NCBI GenBank assembly: GCA_002721365.1
Contig: PBKC01000031.1
Coordinates: 1-64,000 of the forward strand
Origin: Rhodospirillaceae bacterium
GTDB taxonomy: Bacteria; Pseudomonadota; Alphaproteobacteria; GCA-2721365
Length of the DNA: 64,000 nucleotides
Direction: 5' to 3'
Each line of letters starts with the position of its first letter. The first letter of the stretch is position 1. A model generated the notes under the pieces. It worked only from the letters and a program-made list of their open reading frames with translations. It was not told where the DNA came from and did no database searches. Of the stretch, positions 16,085 to 24,327 are shown piece by piece. The position numbers were made by a program, and so were the translations under genes.

Positions 16085-17047
16085 TCAGAGCGCGGGCACC
16101 CGGCCGTAAAGGATGGCGATGTAGCCCGCATAGGCGAGCAGGAAGATACCCCCCTCCACGCGGTTGATGCGCCAGCCGGTGATCAGCACCGGCAGAACGA
16201 GCACCGATACGCCCAGCATGATCCAGAGATCGAGTCCCAGGATCTCCGAACTGATCGGCACGGGCTCGACGATCGCCGTAAGACCGAGCACGCTCAGGAT
16301 ATTGAAGATGTTGCTGCCCAGCACGTTGCCGACGGCAACGTCCGTGTGCTTGCGAACGGCCGCCATGCAGGAGGTCGCGAGTTCGGGCAGCGAGGTGCCG
16401 ACCGCGACCAGCGACAGGCCTATCACCGCTTCCGAGATCCCTGCAGCGCGGGCAATGTCGAGGGCCCCGGAGACCAGCATCTTCGAGCCGCCGATCAGCG
16501 CCACGAACCCCACCGCGACCAGGACGAGGCTGAGACCGAGGGAGCGCTCGGCGTCACCGAACTCTTCCGCCTCGTGGCGATGCAGTCTTTCCGATGGCGC
16601 CTTACGGTAGCGCTCCGACCAGTAGGAATAGCCGACGAACACCAGCAGCGCCGCGAACATGACGGCGCCCTGCCAGCGCGGAATGATTCCTTCATGGGCC
16701 AGCAACGCGAACAGGGCCGCTGACGCCAACATGAAGATGCCGTCGCGGAACACCACCTGCGGTGCACAACGGATCGGATAGATCACCGAGGCCGCACCCA
16801 GAATCAGCAGGATATTGGCGATGTTGCTGCCGACGACGTTGCCGACGGCAATGTCGGGCTGGCCTCCCAGCGCCGCCTCCAGCGATACCAGCAGCTCAGG
16901 CGCCGACGTGCCGAAGCCCACGACGGTCAGGCCGATGATCAGTGGCGAGACGCCCAGCCGGTTGGCCAGCGACACGGCTCCGTTGACGAGAACCTCACCA
17001 CCGCCGAAAAGAAGCAGCAGACCGCCGACGACGAGAGCGTACTCCAT
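16085..17047 (-). CDS. Calcium/sodium antiporter (CaCA family, YrbG type)
   Basis: Inner-membrane Na+/Ca2+ exchanger, 320 residues. Two internally repeated alpha motifs are clear: VVGFGTSAPELLVS with VGNVVGSNIANILLILG in the first half, and VAVGTSLPELATS with VGNVLGSNIFNILSVLG in the second, giving the inverted-repeat 10-helix fold. A charged cytosolic loop with HRHEAEEFGDAERS joins the halves. It is convergent with the preceding deacetylase (31 bases apart), and the CorA-type gene is transcribed away from it. Confidence 0.93.
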   Translation of the reverse strand: MEYALVVGGLLLLFGGGEVLVNGAVSLANRLGVSPLIIGLTVVGFGTSAPELLVSLEAALGGQPDIAVGNVVGSNIANILLILGAASVIYPIRCAPQVVFRDGIFMLASAALFALLAHEGIIPRWQGAVMFAALLVFVGYSYWSERYRKAPSERLHRHEAEEFGDAERSLGLSLVLVAVGFVALIGGSKMLVSGALDIARAAGISEAVIGLSLVAVGTSLPELATSCMAAVRKHTDVAVGNVLGSNIFNILSVLGLTAIVEPVPISSEILGLDLWIMLGVSVLVLPVLITGWRINRVEGGIFLLAYAGYIAILYGRVPAL

Positions 17048-17245
17048 GCTCAGCGTATCTGTCTCAATAGACCCTCATGGGCGGGGCGCCACGAAACGGT
17101 CACCAGCTGCCGGCCATAAGACTGTCGGTACCGTTGCGGTGAGGCAGTATGACGAAAAGGCATGAAGGGCTGATCGCTCCTTGTGGCCGGCGATAGACAG
17201 GTCCGCTCCGGACTGCCGGGGCGACAGGACGGGACGGAGGCGCGA

Positions 17246-18235
17246 GTGCTGACGGTCTACACATCGGGTGGGCGCGACACAAGGCAAGGGGAGGCCAGAG
17301 CCCGTCTGGCGCCGACGATCCCCGACGACGCCGTGTGGATCGACCTCCTGGAACCCACCGACGAAGAGAAACATGCCGTCGAAGCCGCCTGCGGAATCGA
17401 CGTTCCGACGCATGAAGAAATGCAGGAGATCGAGGTTTCCAGCCGTCTTTACGAAGAGAACGGTGCCATCTTCGCGACCATCGCCGTGATGTCGAGCGTC
17501 GACAGCATCAAGCCTCGGTCGACACCGGTCACCCTTATCCTCGCCGGCAAACGACTGATAACACTGCGCTACATCGATCCGATACCGTTCGGAAACTTTT
17601 CGACGCACGCCGCCCGCAATCTGCACATGCTGAGTTCGGGCGAGATGGCGACGGTGGGGCTGCTCGACGCGATCATCGACCGCATCGCCGACATCCTGGA
17701 AATGGTGGGTGCCGATGTCGACTCCCTCTCCTGGGATGTCTTCGATCAGCGCCCGAAAAGCCGCCCCATGCGCACGCGCGGCCGAGACTTCCGCGACGTC
17801 ATGTTCCGGATCGGCCGCAACGGCGACATCACGTCGAAGGCGCGGGAAAGCCTGATGACCATCGATCGCGCGGTGATCTTCCTGTCCCAGGCGCTCGACG
17901 CCTCGGCATCGAAGGAGCTCCGGTCGCGCCGCAAGACGCTCAGCCGCGATATCCAGTCGCTGAACGACCACGCCGCCTTCCTCGCCCAGAAGGTCGCCTT
18001 CCTCCTCGACGCGACGCTCGGGGTGCTGGGAATCGAACAGAACAACATCATCAAGATGTTCTCGGTGGCGGCGGTCGCATTCCTGCCGCCGACACTGATC
18101 GCGTCGATCTACGGCATGAACTTCCGTTTCATGCCGGAACTCGACTGGCCTTGGGGCTACCCCCTCGCGATCGCCGGAATGATCGTCTCGGCGATCCTGC
18201 CGCTGGTCTACTTCAAGCGGCGCGGCTGGCTTTAG
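17246..18235 (+). CDS. CorA family divalent cation transporter (CorA/ZntB type)
   Basis: Mg2+ (or Zn2+) transporter of about 329 residues. The C-terminal pair of helices carries the signature YGMNF between FSVAAVAFLPPTLIASI and the final helix ending in YFKRRGWL; the long N-terminal domain is cytosolic. The start is GTG 17246, five bases after GGAGG at 17236-17240; the upstream open frame back to 17183 lacks a ribosome site and reads as low-complexity sequence. The two TM helices and short YFKRRGWL tail match both CorA and ZntB subgroups, so the ion is left open. Confidence 0.9.
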   Translation: MLTVYTSGGRDTRQGEARARLAPTIPDDAVWIDLLEPTDEEKHAVEAACGIDVPTHEEMQEIEVSSRLYEENGAIFATIAVMSSVDSIKPRSTPVTLILAGKRLITLRYIDPIPFGNFSTHAARNLHMLSSGEMATVGLLDAIIDRIADILEMVGADVDSLSWDVFDQRPKSRPMRTRGRDFRDVMFRIGRNGDITSKARESLMTIDRAVIFLSQALDASASKELRSRRKTLSRDIQSLNDHAAFLAQKVAFLLDATLGVLGIEQNNIIKMFSVAAVAFLPPTLIASIYGMNFRFMPELDWPWGYPLAIAGMIVSAILPLVYFKRRGWL

Positions 18236-18249
18236 GCCGCGCAACGTTC

Positions 18250-19101
18250 TCAAGACCGCGACCCGTCCGCTTCCGCCCGCAAAAGGGAGACTTCGCGTCT
18301 CAACGCCCGGATCTCGCTCAGAACCGCCTCGTGATCCGAAGCCAGCCCAGCATGGTCCTGCGCAAGATGCTCTTCCTCCGCTTCATGCACCTTCTGCATC
18401 GAGTTGACGACGATGGCGATGAACAGGTTCAGCACCGCGAATGTCGTGAACAGGATGAAAGGCACGAATTAGAGCCAAGCGAGCGGATAGCGATCCATGA
18501 CCGGCCGGACGATGCCCATCGACCATGACTCGAGGGTCATGATCTGGAACAGCGTGTAGAACGACCGGCCGATGGTCCCGAACCAGTCGTCGAAGGCCGG
18601 GCCGAACAGCGTCGTCGCGATCACCGAGAAAACATAGAAGATCAGCAGCAGCAGAAGCATGATCGCGCCCATGCCGGGGATCGCCTGCAACAGTGCCTGC
18701 ACCACGGCCCGCATCTTCGGCACCATCGACATCAGGCGTAGCGCCCGGAGAACCCGGAACGCCCGGAAGGCGCTCAAGGCATGTCCGGCCGGAATCAGCG
18801 ACAAAGCGACGATCGTGAAGTCGAAGATGTTCCAGGCGTTGCGGAAGAAGCCCAGGCGGTAGACCGCCAGCTTGGCCGCAATCTCGGCAACGAAGATCGC
18901 CACCGCGATCTTGTCGACGATTTCCAGGACCGGTCCCGCCTCGGCCATGACGGTCGGCGAGGTCTCCAGACCGAGAACGACGGCATTCACGACGATTACC
19001 GCGATGATGAAGCGCTGCGTCGCGTCCGACTCGATGAAACGCCGTAACCGACCCAGCTTGTCCGTTCCCGAACCGGTCGCCGCCATCATATGCCCGCCCA
19101 T
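18250..19101 (-). pseudogene. Bacterial voltage-gated sodium channel (NaChBac/NavAb type) interrupted by an in-frame TAA
   Basis: Single-repeat six-helix channel. The first part (19101-18469) has S1-S3, an S4 with regularly spaced Arg (FRAFRVLRALRLMSMVPK), S5 and the selectivity filter TLESWSMG, the sodium-selective type. TAA at 18471-18469 falls right after PLAWL at the pore/S6 junction; reading continues in the same frame with FVPFILFTTFAVLNLFIAIVV (S6) and a C-terminal coiled coil (EEEHLAQ...ALRREVSLLRAE) ending at 18250, as in NavAb. Joined length (about 283) matches the family. In homologues this position is Tyr or Phe, and TAC/TAT to TAA is one substitution. A GTG at 18465 could start a 71-residue fragment. 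Real decay, strain-specific mutation or read error cannot be told apart here. Confidence 0.85.
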
Positions 19102-19212
19102 CCGATTGTACTGGCGGGATAAATAGCGAGCCTGCGATCGATCAACAACCGCCGCAGCGGCAGAGTCCGCGACGCGTGCGGATGAGCCGCCCGCGCCGCG
19201 GAACCGTCGCCG

Positions 19213-19980
19213 TCAGTTGCTGGCGATGAAGGTCGTCTTGTCGACGCCCGTATTGCCGTTGCTGGGATCGTAGGCGTAGACGGTCGCCTCGTAGACGCCG
19301 GGCACTTTCACGTCGAGCGTGCCGGCGAACTGGCTGGTCTCGCCCGCGAACTTCATCGGCAAGGCCCCGACCGAACGGCCGTTGAGCTTGATCAGCGCCT
19401 TGACCTCGAACTTGTCGGCGTCCCACAGCCCCCCGGGCTCGATCGGGCAACCGCACATCATGGTGACATTGGCGGTGATCGCCACAGGCGTCGGCAGCCC
19501 GCCGATGCGGACATGGGAGGGCGGCGCCAGCACGTCGACGGCGAAGCCCGGCAGTTCCAGCAGCCAGGCATCACCGCCGGTAATCGACCTACCCGGCACC
19601 ACCCACTGCTCGGAGGTGACGGTGTTGATCGCCTGCCGCTGCCCCAGCGGACCACTCGCCGAGACCCTGATGCGGCGCGGCTCGACAAGGTCGAGGGTCG
19701 CGGTGTAGGCGGCGGCGTCCTCGGTGGCGAACGGCACCCGGCGCGTCTTGTCCTGCAACATCAGCAGCTCGGTGTCGCCGGTGGTACCGGCGGTCAGCCC
19801 TTCGGCCAGGATCTCGCCCGTATCGGCATCGGCAATCGTGATCCGCACGCCGCCCATGCTGGTGCCGACGAACTTGGCATCCTTGCTCATCACCCGGACG
19901 GTGATATCGGTCGGCTCCGCGACCGCCACCCCCGTCAAGGCGAACAACGCCGCCGCGGCGAACGTCAGGATTTTCTTCAT
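19213..19980 (-). CDS. Periplasmic protein of unknown function
   Basis: About 255 residues. A clean Sec signal peptide (MKKILTFAAAALFALTGVAVA) indicates export. The mature part looks beta-rich, with an N-terminal half that resembles a small beta-sandwich, a mid-region CGC pair (TMMCGCPIEPGG) and a C-terminal VYEATVYAYDPSNGNTGVDKTTF strand pattern typical of Ig-like or cohesin-like domains. ATG 19980 follows GGGAGGG; the frame extends further upstream without a better site. The LysR gene ends 11 bases upstream on the same strand, so the two are probably co-transcribed. I do not recognise the family; the CxC could bind a metal or form a disulfide. Confidence 0.7.
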   Translation of the reverse strand: MKKILTFAAAALFALTGVAVAEPTDITVRVMSKDAKFVGTSMGGVRITIADADTGEILAEGLTAGTTGDTELLMLQDKTRRVPFATEDAAAYTATLDLVEPRRIRVSASGPLGQRQAINTVTSEQWVVPGRSITGGDAWLLELPGFAVDVLAPPSHVRIGGLPTPVAITANVTMMCGCPIEPGGLWDADKFEVKALIKLNGRSVGALPMKFAGETSQFAGTLDVKVPGVYEATVYAYDPSNGNTGVDKTTFIASN

Positions 19981-19991
19981 GGGGCCCTCCC

Positions 19992-20948
19992 TCAAGCTTG
20001 TTGCCGATGGGCCGAGCCGTCCGGACACAGCCCCTGCCAGTATCCGGGCTTGGCAAAACGCTCGACCATAAAATCGATGAAGGCCCGGACCTTCGCCGAC
20101 AAGTGACGATTATGTGGATAGACCGCGTAAATACCCGCATTCAGATCGGTGGGGCTGGCCTCGTAGTCGGGTAGAACCACCTCCAGCGTGCCGCTGCGCA
20201 CATCCTCGGCGATGGTCCAGGTGGTCATCATGGCGAGCCCGAGCCCGGCCTTGGCGGCGGAATACAAGGCCTCGGAGTTGTTCGATTGCAGGTTGCCCTT
20301 CACCCGGATCTCGTGAAGGCCGTCATCGGCCCCGCGCAGCCTCCATACCTGCGACTGGCCGGGCGTGAACTTGTAGGTCAGGCAGTTGTGAGCTGCGATT
20401 TCCTGCGGCGTTCGCGGCCGGCCATGGCGATCGAGATAGGCCGGGCTGGCGCAGATCAACCGGCGGCTCGGCGCCAACCGGCGGGCGATCAAGGTCGAAT
20501 CCTTGAGCTCGGCGATGCGGATCGCGAGATCGGCGCCCTCCTCCACCAGGTCGACGACGTTGTCGGTCATGGTGAGGTCGATGGTCACCGCCGGATAGCG
20601 GTCCAGGAACTCGGGAAGTGCCGGCGCGATATGGAGCCGGCCGAACACGACCGGCACGTTGAGCCTGAGAACGCCGCGCGGCGCCGCTTCCAGCTCGGAG
20701 ACAGCCAGATTGGCTTCCTCGATATCGGCGAGGATGCGGGCTGCGTGCTGATAATAGAGTTGCCCCGCCTCCGTCAGGCTGAGCTTGCGGGTCGTGCGGT
20801 TCATCAGCCGCGCGCCCAGGGCATCCTCCAGCGCGTTGATCTGCCGCGAGATCGAGGAGGGCGCGAGACCGAGGCGACGCCCGGCTTCGGAGAAATTTCC
20901 CGACTCCACCACGCGCGCGAACAGCCGCATTCCGGTCACCGTTTCCAT
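19992..20948 (-). CDS. LysR family transcriptional regulator
   Basis: 318 residues from ATG 20948, preceded by CTGGAG. N-terminal winged helix-turn-helix (FARVVESGNFSEAGRRLGLAPSSISRQINALEDALGARLMNRTTRKLSLTEAG in the normal layout) followed by the periplasmic-binding-like effector domain (VPVVFGRLHIAPALPEFLDRYP... ADLAIRIAELKDSTLIARRLAP). This belongs to the DsdC/YafC-like group with the ETVTGMRLFARVVE start. It is divergent from a bicupin dioxygenase-like gene; LysR regulators usually control the divergent gene, and a TTGC-N7-GCAA box sits in the gap. Co-transcribed gene downstream encodes a periplasmic unknown. Confidence 0.93.
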   Translation of the reverse strand: METVTGMRLFARVVESGNFSEAGRRLGLAPSSISRQINALEDALGARLMNRTTRKLSLTEAGQLYYQHAARILADIEEANLAVSELEAAPRGVLRLNVPVVFGRLHIAPALPEFLDRYPAVTIDLTMTDNVVDLVEEGADLAIRIAELKDSTLIARRLAPSRRLICASPAYLDRHGRPRTPQEIAAHNCLTYKFTPGQSQVWRLRGADDGLHEIRVKGNLQSNNSEALYSAAKAGLGLAMMTTWTIAEDVRSGTLEVVLPDYEASPTDLNAGIYAVYPHNRHLSAKVRAFIDFMVERFAKPGYWQGLCPDGSAHRQQA

Positions 20949-20965
20949 ATGCACATTCTCCAGTA

Positions 20966-20980
20966 TTGCGCACGGGGCAA
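20966..20980. promoter_or_regulatory. Candidate LysR-type binding box (T-N11-A)
   Basis: TTGC, seven bases, then GCAA: a 15-base interrupted palindrome of the T-N11-A form bound by LysR regulators. It lies 18 bases upstream of the LysR start codon and about 110 bases from the divergent bicupin start, where autorepression and control of the divergent promoter would be expected. Identified by eye only. Confidence 0.4.
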
Positions 20981-21092
20981 AGAAACTACCGCGAGGATGC
21001 ACATTGCGAAAGCCACAGCGGTGTGCTTCAAGCGAATTGCCGCCTTCCGGGGCGACTCTCATGCGATGAAAAACGAGAGGAGCGAACCTCCA

Positions 21093-22055
21093 ATGCAGTC
21101 AGACGCTCTGGAAGCCGATACCGGTGCTACCCAGGACGACATCGTGACCAGCCAGGTCGTCTCGTCGGGCGGTGGCGACGATCCCACCGCGCAGGCCCGG
21201 TTCTTTACGGCCGGCGAAGCATTCAACATCAAGCTGCCGCGGGTGCCGCGCCATCAGTTCCTGGACGAGTGCCGCAAGGCGTTCGACCCGGCAACCGCGA
21301 CCGGCCTGATCCCGCTGGATCTGTCGTCGGAGCTCGGCCTCTCCTACCCCGCGACGATTCCGATGGTGCTGACCCGTTACATCCGGATCCGCGCCGGCGA
21401 GCAGTTGAGCACGCACTTCAACGCGACGGGCGAGATCTACTACGTCTTCCAGGGGTCAGGTGAGTCCCGGCGAGAGACCGAGACCATCCGCTGGGCGGCC
21501 GGTGACGTTTTCCTGTTTCCCGGCGGCGCTGATACCATTCACGCCGCGGACGACGAGGACTGCGTGCTGTGGCTGGTGACCAACGAACCTTGCCTCGCGT
21601 TCGAGAAGTCGAATGCGCCGGACCCGGCCAACGGCGTCGTCAAACCGACACACTATCCTGCGGCGCGGGTTCGGGCGGAGCTCGAACGCGTCCACGGCCT
21701 GCCCGATGCGGACAAGATGGCCGGGTTCGCGGTCGTCTTCTCCAGCGTAGCGATGGAGAAGGGCAGGAACATCCTGCCGTCGCTGTCGTTCGCGCTCAAC
21801 TCGCTGCCGCCGCATCGCGCCCAGCGCGGACATCGCCATAACGCGACCGCCATCACCCTGTGCCTGCAGGGCGAGCACTGCTATTCGCTGATCGACGGGC
21901 ACCGTGTCGATTGGGTGGACAACGCGGTCATGGTGACGCCGCCCGGCGAGGATCACTCGCACCATAACGACGGAGACAAGCGGATGCTGTCTCTCGTCAT
22001 TCAGGATGGCGGGCTGCACTACTATATGCGGACGATGGGCTTCGCTTATACCTGA
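21093..22055 (+). CDS. Bicupin dioxygenase-like protein (gentisate 1,2-dioxygenase-like)
   Basis: About 320 residues with two cupin domains. The N-terminal one contains LSTHFNATGEIYYVFQGSGE and an AAGDVFLFPGG turn; the C-terminal one has the metal-binding pattern with H247-R-H249 in RGHRHNATAITLCLQGE and HSHHNDG near the end. Gentisate and 1-hydroxy-2-naphthoate dioxygenases share this bicupin architecture, but they normally keep the iron site in the N-terminal cupin, which here has only one obvious His. The strongest site is C-terminal, so the specific reaction is uncertain. ATG 21093 follows AGGAG at 21078-21082; ATG 21066 is an alternative. Divergent LysR gene is the likely regulator. Confidence 0.65.
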   Translation: MQSDALEADTGATQDDIVTSQVVSSGGGDDPTAQARFFTAGEAFNIKLPRVPRHQFLDECRKAFDPATATGLIPLDLSSELGLSYPATIPMVLTRYIRIRAGEQLSTHFNATGEIYYVFQGSGESRRETETIRWAAGDVFLFPGGADTIHAADDEDCVLWLVTNEPCLAFEKSNAPDPANGVVKPTHYPAARVRAELERVHGLPDADKMAGFAVVFSSVAMEKGRNILPSLSFALNSLPPHRAQRGHRHNATAITLCLQGEHCYSLIDGHRVDWVDNAVMVTPPGEDHSHHNDGDKRMLSLVIQDGGLHYYMRTMGFAYT

Positions 22056-22089
22056 GGAGCCCCAATCGACGCTCCATATTTGCGTTAAT

Positions 22090-22104
22090 CGCATCAATGA
22101 TGCG
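22090..22104. repeat. Short perfect palindrome downstream of the bicupin gene
   Basis: CGCATCA, a central A, then TGATGCG: a 15-base odd palindrome 34 bases after the bicupin stop and about 78 bases before the small gene. It could be an operator for the small gene or a weak hairpin in the bicupin 3' end. No T-run follows. Confidence 0.3.
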
Positions 22105-22181
22105 TGAATTCGGGCGATTATCCTTCAATGTGCACGATGCTATTTCTCGTGTCGTGAGCAACGCATATGAAGGAGCGTTCG

Positions 22182-22370
22182 ATGAGGAGAATGAGCGAAC
22201 GGTCTCACCGGACCGAAGGAATCGTGGAACAGGCGGCGATCGACCCCAGCCCGTACATCGCCCGGGGCCGGATGCTGCATGCGGAAGCCGTCCATGACGT
22301 CTTCGCCCACCTGCTCCATGGGCTGAGCACCAGCCTCTGGAAAGGCGGGCGACGGCCGGCGGCATGCTAG
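22182..22370 (+). CDS. Small protein, unknown function (about 62 residues)
   Basis: Short open frame with a strong ribosome site: AAGGAG at 22170-22175, six bases, then ATG 22182 (further in-frame ATG at 22191 after GAGGAGA). The middle of the product (IARGRMLHAEAVHDVFAHLLHGL) reads as an amphipathic helix and resembles the short basic helical proteins common in alphaproteobacteria that contain a 'ARRLRAEA...LL..L' pattern. A GC-rich hairpin terminator lies 26 bases after the stop. The ribosome site, size and terminator together support a real gene; no database identity is claimed. Confidence 0.55.
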   Translation: MRRMSERSHRTEGIVEQAAIDPSPYIARGRMLHAEAVHDVFAHLLHGLSTSLWKGGRRPAAC

Positions 22371-22395
22371 ACCGCCTACCCACTGAACCCCTGCC

Positions 22396-22425
22396 GGGGC
22401 CGTTCGTCAGCCGATGAACGGCCCC
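22396..22425. terminator. Bidirectional hairpin terminator
   Basis: Stem GGGGCCGTTC (22396-22405) pairs perfectly with GAACGGCCCC (22416-22425) around a 10-base loop, followed by GTTTC on the plus strand. It closes the small plus-strand gene and overlaps the stop codon of the convergent plsC-like gene. Confidence 0.7.
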
Positions 22426-23150
22426 GTTTCGGCTCGCGACTCCGCTTCTCGCGCCAGTGCGGAGGTGGCGGACTCGATGCGGGTCTCCAAGGCTTCCGCG
22501 AAGGCGGCGCGACCGAGATCAGACGGTATGGGCGGCAGAAACTCGAAAACAACGGTTCCCGGCCGCTTGATGAAGCTGCGCCTTCCCCAGAACAACCCGG
22601 AACTGACGGCCACCGGTGTGACCGGTTGGCCGAGCCGCGCATAGATCGCCATCAGTCCGGGCAGATAGGGCCGATCCTCGCCCGGTGCCACCCGCGTCCC
22701 CTGCGGGAAGATCACCACCGGCCGCCCCGCCGCGATCGCCTCGGCGGCGTCGTGAACGAGCCGCTTGAGGGCACGGGCGCGGCCCGATCGGTCGATCACG
22801 ATCTGACGGGCCTTCAGGAGATACCAGCCATAGACGGGGATGAAGATCAGTTCCCGCTTCAGCGCGCAGGCGGCGTCGTCGAGAATCATCGGCATGACGA
22901 TCGTGTCGAGCGCCGACTGGTGCTTGGCGGCGACCAGCGCGCCCCCCTGCGGGATATGCTCCCGCCCGCGGATCTCGACACGCATCCCGACGATCAGCCG
23001 CAGCATGGCGACGACCCTGCGCGACCACAGCTTGCCCGATACGACCAGCGCGCGGCGCGGCAGGATCAGGGTCGGCAGCATGGCGATCGCGAACACCGTG
23101 GTCCCGCCGAAGAACACCACGTTGAAGATCAGGGACCGGAGAACGATCAC
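22407..23150 (-). CDS. plsC: 1-acyl-sn-glycerol-3-phosphate acyltransferase
   Basis: 247 residues. PlsC converts lysophosphatidate to phosphatidate at the inner membrane. An N-terminal membrane helix (VVFFGGTTVFAIAMLPTLIL) precedes the acyltransferase motifs: the usual NHxxxxD is KHQSALDT here (Lys in place of Asn, His and Asp kept), then VIFPQGTRVAPGE (the FPEGTR block with Gln for Glu) and TPVAVSSG. The start is GTG 23150, whose last two bases are in the TGA of the upstream gene (GTGA); the frame's upstream extension is not coding. Last gene of the ftsE-ftsX-HAD-ydcF-plsC string. Confidence 0.9.
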   Translation of the reverse strand: MIVLRSLIFNVVFFGGTTVFAIAMLPTLILPRRALVVSGKLWSRRVVAMLRLIVGMRVEIRGREHIPQGGALVAAKHQSALDTIVMPMILDDAACALKRELIFIPVYGWYLLKARQIVIDRSGRARALKRLVHDAAEAIAAGRPVVIFPQGTRVAPGEDRPYLPGLMAIYARLGQPVTPVAVSSGLFWGRRSFIKRPGTVVFEFLPPIPSDLGRAAFAEALETRIESATSALAREAESRAETGPFIG

Positions 23151-23779
23151 CGGGCGCCGAGCCCTCCCATGGCCCGGAACAGCCCATAGCGCAGCCACGC
23201 CGCCAGGTATTTGGAGTATTCGACCGCCAACAGCCGGGCGCTGCCCGGCCACTGCCACCAGTGGTCGAGGCGCACGCTGTCGGGCGCGACCGGGTGCGGG
23301 ATGATCTCGACACCGGACATCGCCATCCGGAATTCGAGCAGGCTGCGCGGCATGTGGTAGTTGCCGGTCACGAGACGCATGCGGCGGATGCCTTTCCGCG
23401 CCGCCCATTCGGCCGTCTCGCGCGCGTTGCCGCGCGTGTCGGTGGCGGCGTGCCCAAGCTCGATGCGATCCATGATACCGGTCCGGTCCTCCTCCTGCAG
23501 GCGGAGGATCTCCGAGACGTCGACGCCCCGATAGACACCAGAGATGAACAGCCGCTCCGCCCGATCCGCCTCCAGCAGCGCCAGGCCTTCGGTCAGCCGC
23601 TGACTGCCGCCGGTGAGAACCACGATGGCATCGGTCGCGCTGTCGGTATCGGCCGCCGACCGCGGCAACGCTGCGACGAACACCACCAGCCCGGCGAGCC
23701 ACGCCCCGAGGGCGATCGTCGCCACCGCCAGCAATCCCACCCCGTGCCGCCGGGTCGGTGCCAAACGGATGACGCTCAT
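23147..23779 (-). CDS. YdcF/ElyC family membrane-anchored protein (DUF218)
   Basis: 210 residues with one N-terminal helix (GVGLLAVATIALGAWLAGLVVFVAAL) and a DUF218 domain: AIVVLTGGSQRLTEGLALLEADRAERLFISGV, then TRGNARETAEWA and LVTGNYHMPRSLLEF. E. coli relatives (ElyC, SanA, YdcF) are linked to envelope carrier metabolism and barrier function. Start ATG 23779 overlaps the HAD stop as ATGA, and its TGA is inside the GTG start of plsC, so translation is probably coupled through the string. Confidence 0.88.
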   Translation of the reverse strand: MSVIRLAPTRRHGVGLLAVATIALGAWLAGLVVFVAALPRSAADTDSATDAIVVLTGGSQRLTEGLALLEADRAERLFISGVYRGVDVSEILRLQEEDRTGIMDRIELGHAATDTRGNARETAEWAARKGIRRMRLVTGNYHMPRSLLEFRMAMSGVEIIPHPVAPDSVRLDHWWQWPGSARLLAVEYSKYLAAWLRYGLFRAMGGLGAR

Positions 23780-24327
23780 CGCCCTGCAGCCAGCAGGGCC
23801 TCGACCGCTGCGGCAAGATCGTCGTGGACGGTCACCGGCAGAACCTCCGCCGGCAGCCCCGACATTTCGGTGGCCCGTCCTTTGCCCGTGCGGACCAGCA
23901 TGCGCGGACAGCCCACCGCCGCCGCCGCCTGAAGGTCGCGCAGAGCATCGCCGATAACCGGGGTTTCCGCAGGAGCGGCCTCGAACCGGTGGAGGATTTC
24001 CTCGATCATCCCGGGGCCGGGCTTGCGCCGCCGGGTGGGGGCTTCCGGCGCATCGGTGCAAACCACCAGGGCATCGAGATGCCCGCCGGCGCGGGCCAAT
24101 GCCGCTTCCAGATCGACGTTGATCGCCTCCAACTCGCCCAGTCCCAGCAACCCCTTCCCCACCGCAGACTGATTGCTCGCCACCGCCACCAGATACCCGG
24201 CACGATTCAATCGTGCTACCGCTTCGGGCGCACCCGGCAAAATCATCAGGTCGGTCCGGGCCAGCACACCTTGCGGAAGATCGCGGTTCAGCACACCGTC
24301 CCGGTCGAGGATGACAAGGCGGCTCAC
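23776..24327 (-). CDS. HAD-superfamily phosphatase, GmhB-like without the zinc loop
   Basis: 183 residues. HAD motifs are present: DRDGVLN (nucleophile and acid), VASNQS (motif II), RRKPGPGM (Lys of motif III) and GDALRDLQAA (motif IV). The order and spacing match D-glycero-D-manno-heptose-1,7-bisphosphate 7-phosphatase (GmhB) and HisB-N. GmhB has a four-ligand zinc loop just before the KPxPGM segment; here that region is VCTDAPEAPTRRR with one Cys only, so the zinc site is absent. Activity on a sugar bisphosphate is plausible, the exact substrate not. GTG 24327 overlaps the ftsX stop (GTGA). It is an insertion relative to the ftsEX-ydcF-plsC order I associate with this group. Confidence 0.8.
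   Translation of the reverse strand: MSRLVILDRDGVLNRDLPQGVLARTDLMILPGAPEAVARLNRAGYLVAVASNQSAVGKGLLGLGELEAINVDLEAALARAGGHLDALVVCTDAPEAPTRRRKPGPGMIEEILHRFEAAPAETPVIGDALRDLQAAAAVGCPRMLVRTGKGRATEMSGLPAEVLPVTVHDDLAAAVEALLAAGR

Noticed and set aside
17075..18253. A 392-codon minus-strand frame over the CorA-type gene
   Set aside because: The plus-strand gene has GGAGG, GTG start and the YGMNF signature; the shadow has none.
18469..18471. Programmed recoding (selenocysteine or pyrrolysine) at the sodium-channel stop
   Set aside because: The codon is TAA, not TGA or TAG, and no recoding element is visible downstream.
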